Positions 9,755 through 17,260 of a stretch of DNA of 64,000 nt are shown in pieces. Source of the stretch: Tsukamurella paurometabola (GTDB taxonomy: Bacteria; Actinomycetota; Actinomycetes; Mycobacteriales; Mycobacteriaceae). The translations under genes and the position numbers were made by a program. The notes below the pieces were generated by a model. It was not told where the DNA came from, ran no database searches, and saw only the letters and a program-made list of their open reading frames with translations. The stretch is from the NCBI RefSeq assembly GCF_900631615.1, contig NZ_LR131273.1:2760850-2824849 (forward strand), in the 5' to 3' direction. The stretch's first letter is position 1. Each line of letters opens with the position of its first letter.

Positions 9755-9794
9755 TCAAAAATAACTTGTGCGAATAGTTTCGCCCGCATACTGT
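9755..9794 (+). promoter_or_regulatory. whiB7 promoter with AT-rich element
   Basis: TTGTGC (9766-9771), 17-base spacer, TACTGT (9789-9794). Directly upstream of the -35 lies CAAAAATAA (9757-9765 approximately), an AT-rich block in otherwise GC-rich DNA. WhiB7-dependent promoters of mycobacteria have just such an AT-rich stretch next to the -35, bound by the AT-hook of WhiB7, so this promoter is probably autoactivated. Transcription would start near 9801, giving a leader of nearly 490 bases. Confidence 0.65.
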
Positions 9795-9889
9795 GGAACA
9801 CGACCGCACGGGATGACGCGCGAGGAACCGCTTTGGCCGCCTCGCCCGCCGGAACGTGATTGACCAGCGCGCGAAAGGAGGCAAACGAA

Positions 9890-10093
9890 ATGAACAACGC
9901 AATCAACACCGCAAGCAAGCAGTTCACCGCAGCAGAGGGTGGAGTGTTCGCTGCCGTAGCGGTTCGTATCGAGGCCTCCCACGCGCTGCCCGGCATGTCG
10001 CCACGTCTCTGGCGACTGCGCCAGGAGCAGGCGACGTACGCCGTCGATCACGAACCGCTCACGCGCCCCGTGTGTCTTTCGCACCGAGGTTAG
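9890..10093 (+). CDS. Upstream ORF in the whiB7 leader (alanine-rich, 67 aa)
   Basis: 67 codons from ATG 9890, preceded by a very strong ribosome site AAAGGAGG (9874-9881) 8 bases before the start. Eleven of the 67 residues are alanine, nine of them within the first 32 (for example GGVFAAVAVRIEASHA). The reading frame ends 195 bases before whiB7. In mycobacteria whiB7 is controlled by a translated upstream ORF whose stalled translation prevents premature termination; this ORF has the right place, strength and composition. The product itself is probably not a functional protein. The role is inferred from position. Confidence 0.6.
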   Translation: MNNAINTASKQFTAAEGGVFAAVAVRIEASHALPGMSPRLWRLRQEQATYAVDHEPLTRPVCLSHRG

Positions 10094-10120
10094 GTCCTCA
10101 GACCCACCTCTTCGCATTCA

Positions 10121-10152
10121 CCACGGGACCCGCAGCCGCGCGGAACCCGTGG
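10121..10152 (+). promoter_or_regulatory. Candidate attenuator hairpin in whiB7 leader
   Basis: CCACGGG (10121-10127) pairs with CCCGTGG (10146-10152), with further CGC/GCG pairing in the loop. It lies just after the upstream ORF. A second small stem, CCACCTG / CAGGTGG, lies at about 10256-10274 over the approach to the whiB7 ribosome site. Neither has a clean T-run, so whether they act on transcription or translation is open. Confidence 0.4.
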
Positions 10153-10288
10153 ATTCGCGGTCTCTCGTCACCCCGTCCGGGGTCGAGGGCCGCCACACGG
10201 TTCGCGCACTCACCACAGAACATCCCGTGCGCCTGACCGGGCGCCGCTACCGAGGCCACCTGAACCCCAGGTGGAAAGGTGACAAGAA

Positions 10289-10606
10289 GTGCCGACCATC
10301 ATGGAGGACCGTCCCGTGGAACGGACCGTCCGCACCATCGATTCCATCAGTATCACCCGACCGACCAGAGTCGAGAACCGTGTGCCCTGCCGCGCCGGGG
10401 ATCCCGACCTCTGGTTCGCCGAGGCCCCGTCGGACCTCGAGCGGGCCAAGACCCTCTGCGGAACCTGCCCCCTCCAGCGCGCCTGCCTGGCCGCCGCCCT
10501 CGAGCGCGGCGAGCCCTGGGGCGTGTGGGGCGGCCAGATCTTCGAGCAGGGCGTCGTGATCGCGCGCAAGCGCCCGCGCGGCCGGCCGCGGAAGAATGCG
10601 GCCTGA
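10289..10606 (+). CDS. whiB7: WhiB7, iron-sulfur transcription factor for antibiotic resistance
   Basis: 105 residues. Four cysteines (34, 57, 60, 66; pattern C...CxxCxxxxxC) bind the 4Fe-4S cluster. Then come the G[VI]WGG turn (GVWGG, 78-82) that contacts the sigma factor and the C-terminal AT-hook RGRPRK (97-102), which is unique to WhiB7 within the family. The core AGDPDLWFAEAP and the tail match M. tuberculosis WhiB7 closely. WhiB7 binds sigma-A and turns on intrinsic resistance and amino-acid stress genes. Start GTG 10289 is chosen because AAAGG lies 8-12 bases upstream, while ATG 10301 has no ribosome site. Confidence 0.96.
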   Translation: MPTIMEDRPVERTVRTIDSISITRPTRVENRVPCRAGDPDLWFAEAPSDLERAKTLCGTCPLQRACLAAALERGEPWGVWGGQIFEQGVVIARKRPRGRPRKNAA

Positions 10607-10611
10607 GCGCA

Positions 10612-10643
10612 GTGAGCCCCGATCCGAGTGGATCGGGGCTCAC
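10612..10643 (+). terminator. whiB7 terminator
   Basis: Perfect 14-bp stem GTGAGCCCCGATCC / GGATCGGGGCTCAC with a GAGT loop, 5 bases after the whiB7 stop and followed by TCGTTTCC. A clear intrinsic terminator. Confidence 0.85.
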
Positions 10644-10791
10644 TCGTTTCCGGGGCACGGACGCTCCGGGGCGCCGCACGGGCCGCCGTCCCGTCGGCGC
10701 GGCGATGATCGCAGTCCGGCGCGCGCCCCGCGCTGTGACGGCCGACCCGAAAGCCGTCCCGACGTTGTCCGCGAAACCATTGCGACCGCAC

Positions 10792-10807
10792 AGTGACGGA
10801 GCGCACA
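10792..10807 (+). promoter_or_regulatory. CRP/GlxR-like site upstream of acyl-CoA dehydrogenase
   Basis: AGTGA-CGGAGC-GCACA matches TGTGA-N6-TCACA in 8 of 10 positions. It ends 38 bases before the dehydrogenase start. One of five such sites in the window; on its own this one is weak. Confidence 0.35.
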
Positions 10808-10845
10808 GTTGATCCACGCCGATCGACTGAGAGTTAGGACGCCCG

Positions 10846-12054
10846 ATGACGGACCGGACCACTGAGGACCTGGCGGAGGGCATCGCCCGCTCCCGCGACA
10901 CCGACTACCTGGACATGGAGGCGCTGCTCTCCGACGAGGAGAAGGACCTGCTGGTCAAGGTCCGCAAGTTCGGCGACAAGGAGCTGCTGCCGATCGTCAA
11001 CGACTACTGGGAGCGCGGGGAGTTCCCCTTCGAGATCCTGCCGAAGTTGCGCGAACTGAAGATCGTCGGCGACACCATGACCGGCTACGGCATCACACCC
11101 ATGACCGCCGTCGGGCAGGGCCTCGTCTCCTACGAGCTGGGCCGCATCGACGGCAGCATCGCCACCTTCCTCGGCGTGCACGTGGGCCTGGCCATGCAGT
11201 CGATCTACATCCTCGGCTCCGAGGAACAGCGGCAGCGCTGGCTGCCGGCGATGGCGAACCTCGACAAGATCGGCGCGTTCGCGCTCACCGAGCCCGACCA
11301 CGGTTCGGACTCGGTCGCGCTGGAGGCCACGGCCACGCGCGACGGGAGCGACTGGATCCTCAACGGTCTCAAGCGCTGGCCCGGCAACGCGACGTGGTGC
11401 GATGTGATCGTCGTGTTCGCCCGCGACACCGGCGACGGCAAGGTGAAGGCCTTCGTGGTGGAGAAGGGCGACCCGGGGTACAGCGCCACCAAGATCGGCG
11501 GCAAGGTCTCGCTGCGCATGGTGCAGAACGCCGACATCGTGCTCGACGACGTGCGCGTGCCCGACGACCGGCGGCTCGTCAACTGCAACGGCTTCCCGGA
11601 CGTGTCCAAGGTGCTCATGGGCACCCGGAACGCGGTCGCCTGGTCGTCGACGGGGCACGCGGTCGCGGCCTACGAGATCGCGCTGACCTACGCCCAGCGC
11701 CGCATCCAGTTCGGCAAGCCGATCGCGGCCACGCAGAGCGTCCAGAGCAAGCTCGTGGAGATGCTCGCCGATGTCACGTCGATGCAGCTCTACTGCATCC
11801 GCCTCGGGCGCCTCCTCGACGAGGGCGCCGTCACCGACACCATGGCGGCCCTCGCCAAATACTACTGCAGCGTGAAGGCCCGGCACGTCTGCCGGATGGC
11901 CCGCGATGTGCTGGGCGGCAACGGGATCACCCTCGACTTCCACGTCATGCGACACCTGTGCGACATGGAGGCGCTGGTCACCTACGAGGGCACCGCGGAG
12001 ATCCAGTCGCTGCTCGTGGGCCGCGAGGTCACGGGCAAGAGCGCCTTCGTCTGA
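10846..12054 (+). CDS. Acyl-CoA dehydrogenase, glutaryl-CoA dehydrogenase-like
   Basis: 402 residues from ATG 10846. FAD-dependent acyl-CoA dehydrogenase: the FAD/substrate loop is FALTEPDHGSDS, the central region RRIQFGKPIAATQSVQ is family-typical, and the catalytic base is the glutamate in VTYEGTAEIQSLLVGR. The YEGT...GR ending and overall length recall glutaryl-CoA dehydrogenases, which oxidise and decarboxylate glutaryl-CoA, but the exact substrate is not certain. The following gene encodes a CoA-transferase, 107 bp away on the same strand, so the pair may activate and oxidise one acid. Both are preceded by CRP-like sites. Confidence 0.85.
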   Translation: MTDRTTEDLAEGIARSRDTDYLDMEALLSDEEKDLLVKVRKFGDKELLPIVNDYWERGEFPFEILPKLRELKIVGDTMTGYGITPMTAVGQGLVSYELGRIDGSIATFLGVHVGLAMQSIYILGSEEQRQRWLPAMANLDKIGAFALTEPDHGSDSVALEATATRDGSDWILNGLKRWPGNATWCDVIVVFARDTGDGKVKAFVVEKGDPGYSATKIGGKVSLRMVQNADIVLDDVRVPDDRRLVNCNGFPDVSKVLMGTRNAVAWSSTGHAVAAYEIALTYAQRRIQFGKPIAATQSVQSKLVEMLADVTSMQLYCIRLGRLLDEGAVTDTMAALAKYYCSVKARHVCRMARDVLGGNGITLDFHVMRHLCDMEALVTYEGTAEIQSLLVGREVTGKSAFV

Positions 12055-12076
12055 TCCGTGTCGTCAATCCGGCGGA

Positions 12077-12131
12077 CCGCCACCGCGCCGCGTGATACAC
12101 CTCACAGTGCGATCGCACAGCGCGGTGGCGG
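12077..12131 (+). promoter_or_regulatory. Hairpin with embedded CRP/GlxR-like site before CoA-transferase
   Basis: Perfect 12-bp arms CCGCCACCGCGC (12077-12088) and GCGCGGTGGCGG (12120-12131). The 31-base loop holds CGTGA-TACACC-TCACA (12091-12106), a 9-of-10 match to TGTGA-N6-TCACA, and a 12-bp palindrome GTGCGATCGCAC (12107-12118). It could stop read-through from the dehydrogenase or expose the site in a structured promoter. Confidence 0.5.
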
Positions 12132-12161
12132 CCCCGCGGGGCGAGTGAGAGGCGGCGCGTG

Positions 12162-14144
12162 ATGTCCATCGATCCCATCCTGATGCCCACGGCCACGTCC
12201 CCGATCCGCGACGCGGTGGTCACCGCGAAGGAGGCCGTGCGCCTCGTCCGCGACGACGATCACCTCGTGCTGGAGGGCTTCGCGGGGCAGGGCTTCGCGG
12301 AGGAACTGGTGCTGGCCCTGGAGGAACGCTTCCTCGCGACGGGGTCGCCGAAGGACCTGTCGCTGGTGTTCACCGTCGCGCAGGGCGACCGGGGCGAGCG
12401 CGGCACCGTCCACCTGTGTCACGACGGGATGCTGAAGCGGGCGATGGGCGGCCACTACGGCATGTCCCCGGCGCTGCAGAAGCTCGCACTGTCGGGCGAG
12501 ATCGAGGCCTACAACCTGCCGCAGGGCGTGATCGCGCAGCTGCTGCGCGACACCGGCGCCGGGAAGCCGGGGCTACTGACGCACGTCGGCCTCGGCACCT
12601 TCGCCGATCCCCGCCTGGGCGGAGGCAAGGTCAACGACGCCACCACGGAGGACCGGGTCCGGCTCATGGAGATCGACGGTCGCGAGTACCTCTTCTACAA
12701 GGCCTTCGACCGGCTCGACGTGGCCTTCCTCCGCGGCACCACCGCGGATCCGAGCGGCAACGTGACGATGGAGAAGGAGGCGCTGACGCTCGAGGCGCTG
12801 GAGACGGCGATCGCGGTGCACAACAAGGGCGGCCTCGTGATCGTGCAGGTCGAGCGCATCGCCGAACGCGGCTCGCTGAACCCGCGCGACGTGAAGATCC
12901 CCGGAGCCCTGGTGGACTGCGTCGTCGTCGCGAGCACGCCCGCGCACCACACGCAGTCGTGGGGCTCGCAGTACAACCCGGCGATGAGCGGCGAGATCCG
13001 CCAGCCGATGGGGTGGATCGACCCGATGCCGCTCGATCCGCGCAAGGTGATCGCGCGCCGCGCCGCGCTGGAGCTGCGCCCCAACTCCGTGGTCAATCTC
13101 GGCATCGGCGTCCCCGAGGGCGTCGCGGCGGTCGCGGCCGAGGAGGGGGTCCTCGAATACCTCACGCTCACCGCCGAGCCCGGCGTCATCGGCGGCATGC
13201 CCGCGGGCGGTACCGATTTCGGTTCCGCCATCAACGCCGACGCGATCCTCGCGCAGCCCTCCCAGTTCGACTTCTACGACGGCGGCGGGCTCGACGCCGC
13301 CTTCCTCGGCATGGCCCAGGCCGACGGTGCCGGCAACGTCAACGTCAGCCGGTTCGGTCCGCGCCTCGCGGGCGCCGGCGGATTCATCAACATCAGCCAG
13401 AACGCCAAGGCCGTCTACTTCCTGGGCACCTTCCTCGCACCGTCGCGCACGGAGGTCGCCGACGGTGCGATCCTCACCTCGGACGGTCCCGCGGCGCCGA
13501 AGTTCGTGCCGTCCGTCGACCAGCGCACGTTCTCCGGCGAGTACGCGCGCAGGTCGGGGCAGCCGGTCATGTACATCACCGAGCGGTGCGTCTTCCGGCT
13601 CTCCGAGCGGGGCATGGAGCTCATCGAGATCGCGCCCGGCATCGATCTGCACCGCGATGTGCTGGACCTGCTGGGGTTCGAACCCGTCATGGACGCGCCG
13701 CCCGCGATCATGGATCCGCGGATCTTCCGCGACGATCCGATGGGTCTGCGCGACGACCTGCTCTCGGTGCCGCTCGAGGCCCGGTTCAGCTACGACGAGC
13801 GGCGCAATCTGTTCTTCATGAACTTCGAGGGGGTCGCGGTCCGCACGGAGGAGGAGGTGGCCCGGGCGGCGGACGAGATCGAGCGGCGGCTCGCCGAGAT
13901 CGGGCGGCCCGTCAACGTGGTGATCAACTACGACAACTTCGTGCTGGGGCCCGACCTCGTCGACGACTACGCCACCCGGGTGCGCCGGATGAGCAAGTAC
14001 TACGCGTCCGTGACGCGGTACACGACGTCGGCGTTCCTGCGGCTCAAGCTGGCGGACCACCTCGCCGACCGGGGGCTCGCCCCCCACCTCTACGAGAGCC
14101 GGACGGAGGCGGTCGCCGCGACGAATCCCGCCGGCGCGGACTAG
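12162..14144 (+). CDS. Family I CoA-transferase (fused alpha/beta) with C-terminal extension
   Basis: 660 residues from ATG 12162 (GTG 12159 also possible). The two halves are fused, as in propionate/YdiF-type CoA-transferases; the catalytic glutamate lies in LTAEPGVIGGMP, which matches the family's [TS]E[SP]G...GG loop. The N-terminal half has THVGLGTFADPRLGGGK. Such enzymes move CoA between acyl-CoA and a free acid through a glutamyl-CoA intermediate. About 130 residues follow the usual end (from about RFSYDERRNLFFMNFEG), which is longer than the roughly 520 residues of typical members. The stop overlaps the convergent VOC gene by 4 bp. The substrate is unknown; the adjacent dehydrogenase suggests a dicarboxylic or branched acid. 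Confidence 0.8.
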   Translation: MSIDPILMPTATSPIRDAVVTAKEAVRLVRDDDHLVLEGFAGQGFAEELVLALEERFLATGSPKDLSLVFTVAQGDRGERGTVHLCHDGMLKRAMGGHYGMSPALQKLALSGEIEAYNLPQGVIAQLLRDTGAGKPGLLTHVGLGTFADPRLGGGKVNDATTEDRVRLMEIDGREYLFYKAFDRLDVAFLRGTTADPSGNVTMEKEALTLEALETAIAVHNKGGLVIVQVERIAERGSLNPRDVKIPGALVDCVVVASTPAHHTQSWGSQYNPAMSGEIRQPMGWIDPMPLDPRKVIARRAALELRPNSVVNLGIGVPEGVAAVAAEEGVLEYLTLTAEPGVIGGMPAGGTDFGSAINADAILAQPSQFDFYDGGGLDAAFLGMAQADGAGNVNVSRFGPRLAGAGGFINISQNAKAVYFLGTFLAPSRTEVADGAILTSDGPAAPKFVPSVDQRTFSGEYARRSGQPVMYITERCVFRLSERGMELIEIAPGIDLHRDVLDLLGFEPVMDAPPAIMDPRIFRDDPMGLRDDLLSVPLEARFSYDERRNLFFMNFEGVAVRTEEEVARAADEIERRLAEIGRPVNVVINYDNFVLGPDLVDDYATRVRRMSKYYASVTRYTTSAFLRLKLADHLADRGLAPHLYESRTEAVAATNPAGAD

Positions 14145-14506
14145 GCGGGTCCGGCGCTCGGTGCGGACTGCGACAGGCACACCAGGTGTCCGTCCGGGTC
14201 GCGCACGACGGCCATCCGCTCGCCCCACGGGCGCTCCTCGGGCGGGTCCACGACGTCGCCTCCCCGGCCGGCCCAGGTCTCGACGGTGCCGTCCAGGTCC
14301 GGGACCGCGAGTCCGAGGGCGACCGCGGTGTCGCTGGGGGTCGCCGGCCGTTCGTGGAGCATGACCTCGACGCCGTCGGCGGTGGCGAGCCACGCGAGCT
14401 CGCCCGCGGTGGCCGTGCGCCGCAGGCCGAGGAGGCCCGCGTAGAAGGCGAGGGCGGGGTCGAGAGCGGAGACGGAGACGACGAGGCGGGAGAGGGACGC
14501 GGTCAT
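14141..14506 (-). CDS. VOC-family (glyoxalase/bleomycin resistance fold) protein
   Basis: 121 residues from ATG 14506. Two beta-alpha-beta-beta-beta units: LVVSVSALDPALAFYAGLLG at the start and MAVVRDPDGHLVCLSQS at the end are typical of the VOC fold. Metal ligands are not clear, so it could bind a drug or catalyse a small reaction. It is divergent from the MarR gene across a 24-bp palindrome and is probably controlled by it. Confidence 0.8.
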   Translation of the reverse strand: MTASLSRLVVSVSALDPALAFYAGLLGLRRTATAGELAWLATADGVEVMLHERPATPSDTAVALGLAVPDLDGTVETWAGRGGDVVDPPEERPWGERMAVVRDPDGHLVCLSQSAPSAGPA

Positions 14507-14522
14507 GGTCGCGACGCTACGA

Positions 14523-14546
14523 TTATCGACAGGTACCTGTCAATAA
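14523..14546. promoter_or_regulatory. Palindromic MarR operator
   Basis: TTATCGACAGGT (14523-14534) followed at once by ACCTGTCAATAA (14535-14546): a 24-bp inverted repeat with one mismatch pair. It fills the 49-bp gap between the divergent VOC and MarR genes and abuts the MarR ribosome site AAGGAGGG. Confidence 0.7.
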
Positions 14547-14555
14547 GGAGGGTGA

Positions 14556-14975
14556 ATGGACCGCCCGCAGCTGCTCACGGAACTGGTCGACGAGGTCTTC
14601 CGGGCGGGCGCCGTCCTGCTCGCGGAGGGCGACGAACTGGCCGCCGGGATCGGGACGACGGCCGCCGGATGGCGCGTGCTCGGGCTGCTGGCCGACGGTG
14701 CCGCCACCGTCGCCGACATCGCGCGGCGCCGCGGCCTGCGCCGCCAGAGCGTGCGGGAGACGGTGGAGCGCCTCGAGCGCGACGGCCTCGTCGTGCGGGA
14801 GCCGAACACCGCGGACCGTCGTGCGCCCCTCGTCGCGCTCACGGACCGGGGCCGCGCCGCGCTCCGCGCCGTCGAACCGGCCCGAGCGGACTGGGCCGAG
14901 CGCCGGTCCGCCGGCCTCGACCCCGCGGACCTGGTGGCCGCGCTGCGCCTGCTCAGGCGCCTGCGCGAGGGCTGA
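14556..14975 (+). CDS. MarR-family transcriptional regulator
   Basis: 139 residues from ATG 14556, with a strong ribosome site. Winged helix: TVADIARRRGLRRQSVRETVERLERDG is the recognition helix region and the wing holds EPNTADRRAPLVALTDRG, with the DRR motif of MarR proteins. Divergent from a VOC gene and separated from it by a near-perfect palindrome, which suggests autoregulation and control of the VOC gene in response to a small aromatic ligand. The ligand is unknown. Confidence 0.88.
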   Translation: MDRPQLLTELVDEVFRAGAVLLAEGDELAAGIGTTAAGWRVLGLLADGAATVADIARRRGLRRQSVRETVERLERDGLVVREPNTADRRAPLVALTDRGRAALRAVEPARADWAERRSAGLDPADLVAALRLLRRLREG

Positions 14976-14981
14976 GCGGGG

Positions 14982-16298
14982 TCATTCGTCGCCGTCGAGC
15001 AGCGGGATCCAGTGCTCGACGATGGCGCGGTAGGGCGCCTCCGCCTCCATCTGCGAGCAGATGCCCACCATGCCGAGCAGGACCCGGAAGAGCATCACGT
15101 ACTCGGGCGGCAGCGCGAGTTTGCGGCCCGTCTGGAACTGCTCGCCGCGCACGTCGGTCGCGGTGTACGCGGCCTTCATCAACCACTTGCGGGTGAAGTG
15201 GAAGCTCTCCGACCGCAACGGGTCGACGTAGGGCGCGAGGTAACTGCGGATCTCCTCGGGCGTGATGTCGAGCCGCGGCGGGATGAAGCCCTGACTGCGC
15301 AGCAGGGGGAAGAGCGCCTCGTAGTCCTCGTCGCGCGCGAGTCGCAGGATCTTGCCGACCGCCGGCGGGATGCCGCCCGGGTACTCGGCGACGGCGCCGA
15401 AGTCGAGGGCGATGAGCCGCCCGTCGGGGGCGATCATGAAGTTCCCGGGATGCGGGTCGCCGTGCAGGAGCCCGGTGCGGGCCGGCGCGCTGACCTCGAA
15501 CTCGGTGAGTTTGAGCGCGGCGTCGTTCCGCTCCTCCTGCGTGCCGTTGGCGATCACGTCGCGCAGCGGGCGGCCCGCGACCCACTCGCTGATGATGACC
15601 GTCGGCGCGCTCGCGAACACCTTCGGGACCTTCACGTTCGGGTCACCGTCGAAGGCCTTGGCGAACTTGCGCTGGTTGGTGGCCTCGTACCGGTAGTCGA
15701 GCTCGGCCTCGGTGCGATCGGTCAGCTCCTGGACCAGTGACTTCACGTCGGCGCCGGGCGTGAGCGGCTTGAGGACCGAGCTGAGTCTGCCCAGGGCCTT
15801 GAGGTCGGCGCGCAGGGCCTCGTCGGCGCCCGGGTACTGCACCTTGACCGCCACCTCGCGGCCGTCGGACCACACCCCGCGATGCACCTGCCCGATCGAC
15901 GCGGACGCGGCCGCCTCGTCGTCGAAGGAGCTGAACCGGTCGCGCCACCCCGTGCCGAGCTGCTGGTCGAGCACCTTGTGCACGGTCGCGGCGGGCATCG
16001 GCGGCGCCTCGTTCTGCAGCTTGGCGAGGGCGTCGCGGTAGGGCGCCGCGTACTCCGGCGGCACGGCCGCCTCCATCACGCTCATCGCCTGGCCGAGCTT
16101 CATGGCACCGCCCTTGAGTTGGCCGAGCACCTCGAAGAGCTGCTCCGCGGCCTTGGCCTGCAGCTCCGCGTTCACCTCGTCCTTGTCGGCGCCGGCGAGC
16201 CGCTTGCCCCAGCCCACCGCGGTGCGGCTGGCCATGCCGAGCGGCAGTCCCGCCAGCTTGGCCGTGCGCTTGGCGCTGCCACGGGTGATCTCGGACAC
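14982..16298 (-). CDS. ABC1/UbiB-type atypical kinase, Rv3197-like
   Basis: 438 residues from GTG 16298. The ABC1 signature is complete: KxGQ motif (KLGQAMS), alanine-rich loop (AAASASIGQVHRG), the lysine in VAVKVQYPG, catalytic loop LLHGDPHPGNF and metal-binding LIALDFGAV. ABC1 proteins are atypical kinase-like ATPases, often linked to quinone metabolism. The M. tuberculosis homologue Rv3197 lies between whiB7 and Rv3196 and has been associated with macrolide resistance in the WhiB7 context. It is 14 bp downstream of the E1-like gene (same strand), probably one transcript. Confidence 0.88.
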   Translation of the reverse strand: MSEITRGSAKRTAKLAGLPLGMASRTAVGWGKRLAGADKDEVNAELQAKAAEQLFEVLGQLKGGAMKLGQAMSVMEAAVPPEYAAPYRDALAKLQNEAPPMPAATVHKVLDQQLGTGWRDRFSSFDDEAAASASIGQVHRGVWSDGREVAVKVQYPGADEALRADLKALGRLSSVLKPLTPGADVKSLVQELTDRTEAELDYRYEATNQRKFAKAFDGDPNVKVPKVFASAPTVIISEWVAGRPLRDVIANGTQEERNDAALKLTEFEVSAPARTGLLHGDPHPGNFMIAPDGRLIALDFGAVAEYPGGIPPAVGKILRLARDEDYEALFPLLRSQGFIPPRLDITPEEIRSYLAPYVDPLRSESFHFTRKWLMKAAYTATDVRGEQFQTGRKLALPPEYVMLFRVLLGMVGICSQMEAEAPYRAIVEHWIPLLDGDE

Positions 16299-16312
16299 CT
16301 GGCCCCCTGAAG

Positions 16313-17158
16313 TCAACGAGCAGCCTCGGTCGCGGCGGCGGTGACCCCGCATCCGCACCCGGGGTGCATGAACCATCGTCGGACGGCGATCGCGCTGCCC
16401 TCGATCTCCAAAGTACAGCCGACGACGTCGGGAGGGTCCGGGGAGTCCCACCGTCCGGCGGCGACGGCCGCGACCTGCTGCGCCGCGACCGCCGCCGTGA
16501 TCCGCAGGATCTGCGGTGACGCGCGTCCCGCGCGCCCGAACAGCTGGCAGGCCAGTGTCGGCCAGCCGGGGTCGGCATCCGTCCGCGTGCGATCCAGGCA
16601 CCGCAGGCACGGGCCGGCGCCGGGCAGCACGAGGGGGCCGACGATCCCGGTACCGTCGCGCAGGACCACCGGCAGGTGCGGCACCCGCTCGCGCATGAGC
16701 CGCGCGACGAGGACGGGGTCGGGGGAGAGGGCGTCGGCGAGGACCACGAGGTCGACGCCGCGTCCGGCCGGCGTCCAGCTCCGCGCGGTGCCCGCGGTCA
16801 CCCGGACCGCGCCGAGCGCCGCGAGTTCGCCGAGCACGGTGTCCGCGACCGGACCCCTGCCGTGGAGGTGCACCTGCAGCGGGGAGTGGGGCGGTTCCGG
16901 CTCGAGAAGGCCGTGGCCGCGCAGCACGTCCAGGAGCTCCGCGACGTCGGCGGCGGTCATGCCCAGGTCCGCGGCGCGACGCTCGAGTTCGCGCGGGGTG
17001 CGGAAGGTCTGCAGCCAGCGCAGCAGGCCCGCGGTCGTGTCCGGCGCCAGCCACGGGGGCGGCTGCAGGACGGGGGCGCCGGTCGCGGAGGCGCCCACTT
17101 GCACGAGGGTGGGTGGGCGCACCACGACGGTGAGGTACGGATTCAGGCGGTGCCGCAT
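16313..17158 (-). CDS. E1-like / TOMM cyclodehydratase-related protein, Rv3196-like
   Basis: 281 residues from ATG 17158. The middle (ALGAVRVTAGTARSW, DLVVLADALSPDP) resembles a degraded ThiF/E1 nucleotide-binding fold, and PGAGPCLRCLDRTRTD with Cys184 and Cys187, plus a C-terminal CGCG (Cys268, Cys270), is the zinc-binding signature of the leader-binding E1-like half of thiazole/oxazole (TOMM) cyclodehydratases. No YcaO protein or precursor peptide is present nearby. The gene lies between the ABC1 kinase and zincin genes, as Rv3196 does. Function unknown; zinc binding is a good prediction. Confidence 0.7.
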   Translation of the reverse strand: MRHRLNPYLTVVVRPPTLVQVGASATGAPVLQPPPWLAPDTTAGLLRWLQTFRTPRELERRAADLGMTAADVAELLDVLRGHGLLEPEPPHSPLQVHLHGRGPVADTVLGELAALGAVRVTAGTARSWTPAGRGVDLVVLADALSPDPVLVARLMRERVPHLPVVLRDGTGIVGPLVLPGAGPCLRCLDRTRTDADPGWPTLACQLFGRAGRASPQILRITAAVAAQQVAAVAAGRWDSPDPPDVVGCTLEIEGSAIAVRRWFMHPGCGCGVTAAATEAAR

Positions 17159-17202
17159 GGACCCAGTCGATCACGCCCGGCACCGTCGACCCTGCGGAAA
17201 GA

Positions 17203-17229
17203 CCCGGTTATCCACAGGGGACAACCGGG
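17203..17229 (-). terminator. Terminator of the zincin gene (contains a DnaA-box-like word)
   Basis: CCCGGTT / AACCGGG arms with a 13-base loop, 32 bases past the zincin stop on the minus strand and followed there by TCTTTCC. The 5' arm and loop spell TTATCCACA (17208-17216), a match to the DnaA box. Confidence 0.6.
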
Positions 17230-17260
17230 CCTGACCGGGTGTGATGCGCCGCGCGGCGGA

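Noticed and set aside
17208-17216. TTATCCACA, a DnaA-box match
   Set aside because: It is a single copy inside the stem-loop of a terminator; there is no cluster of boxes, no dnaA/dnaN and no AT-rich unwinding region.
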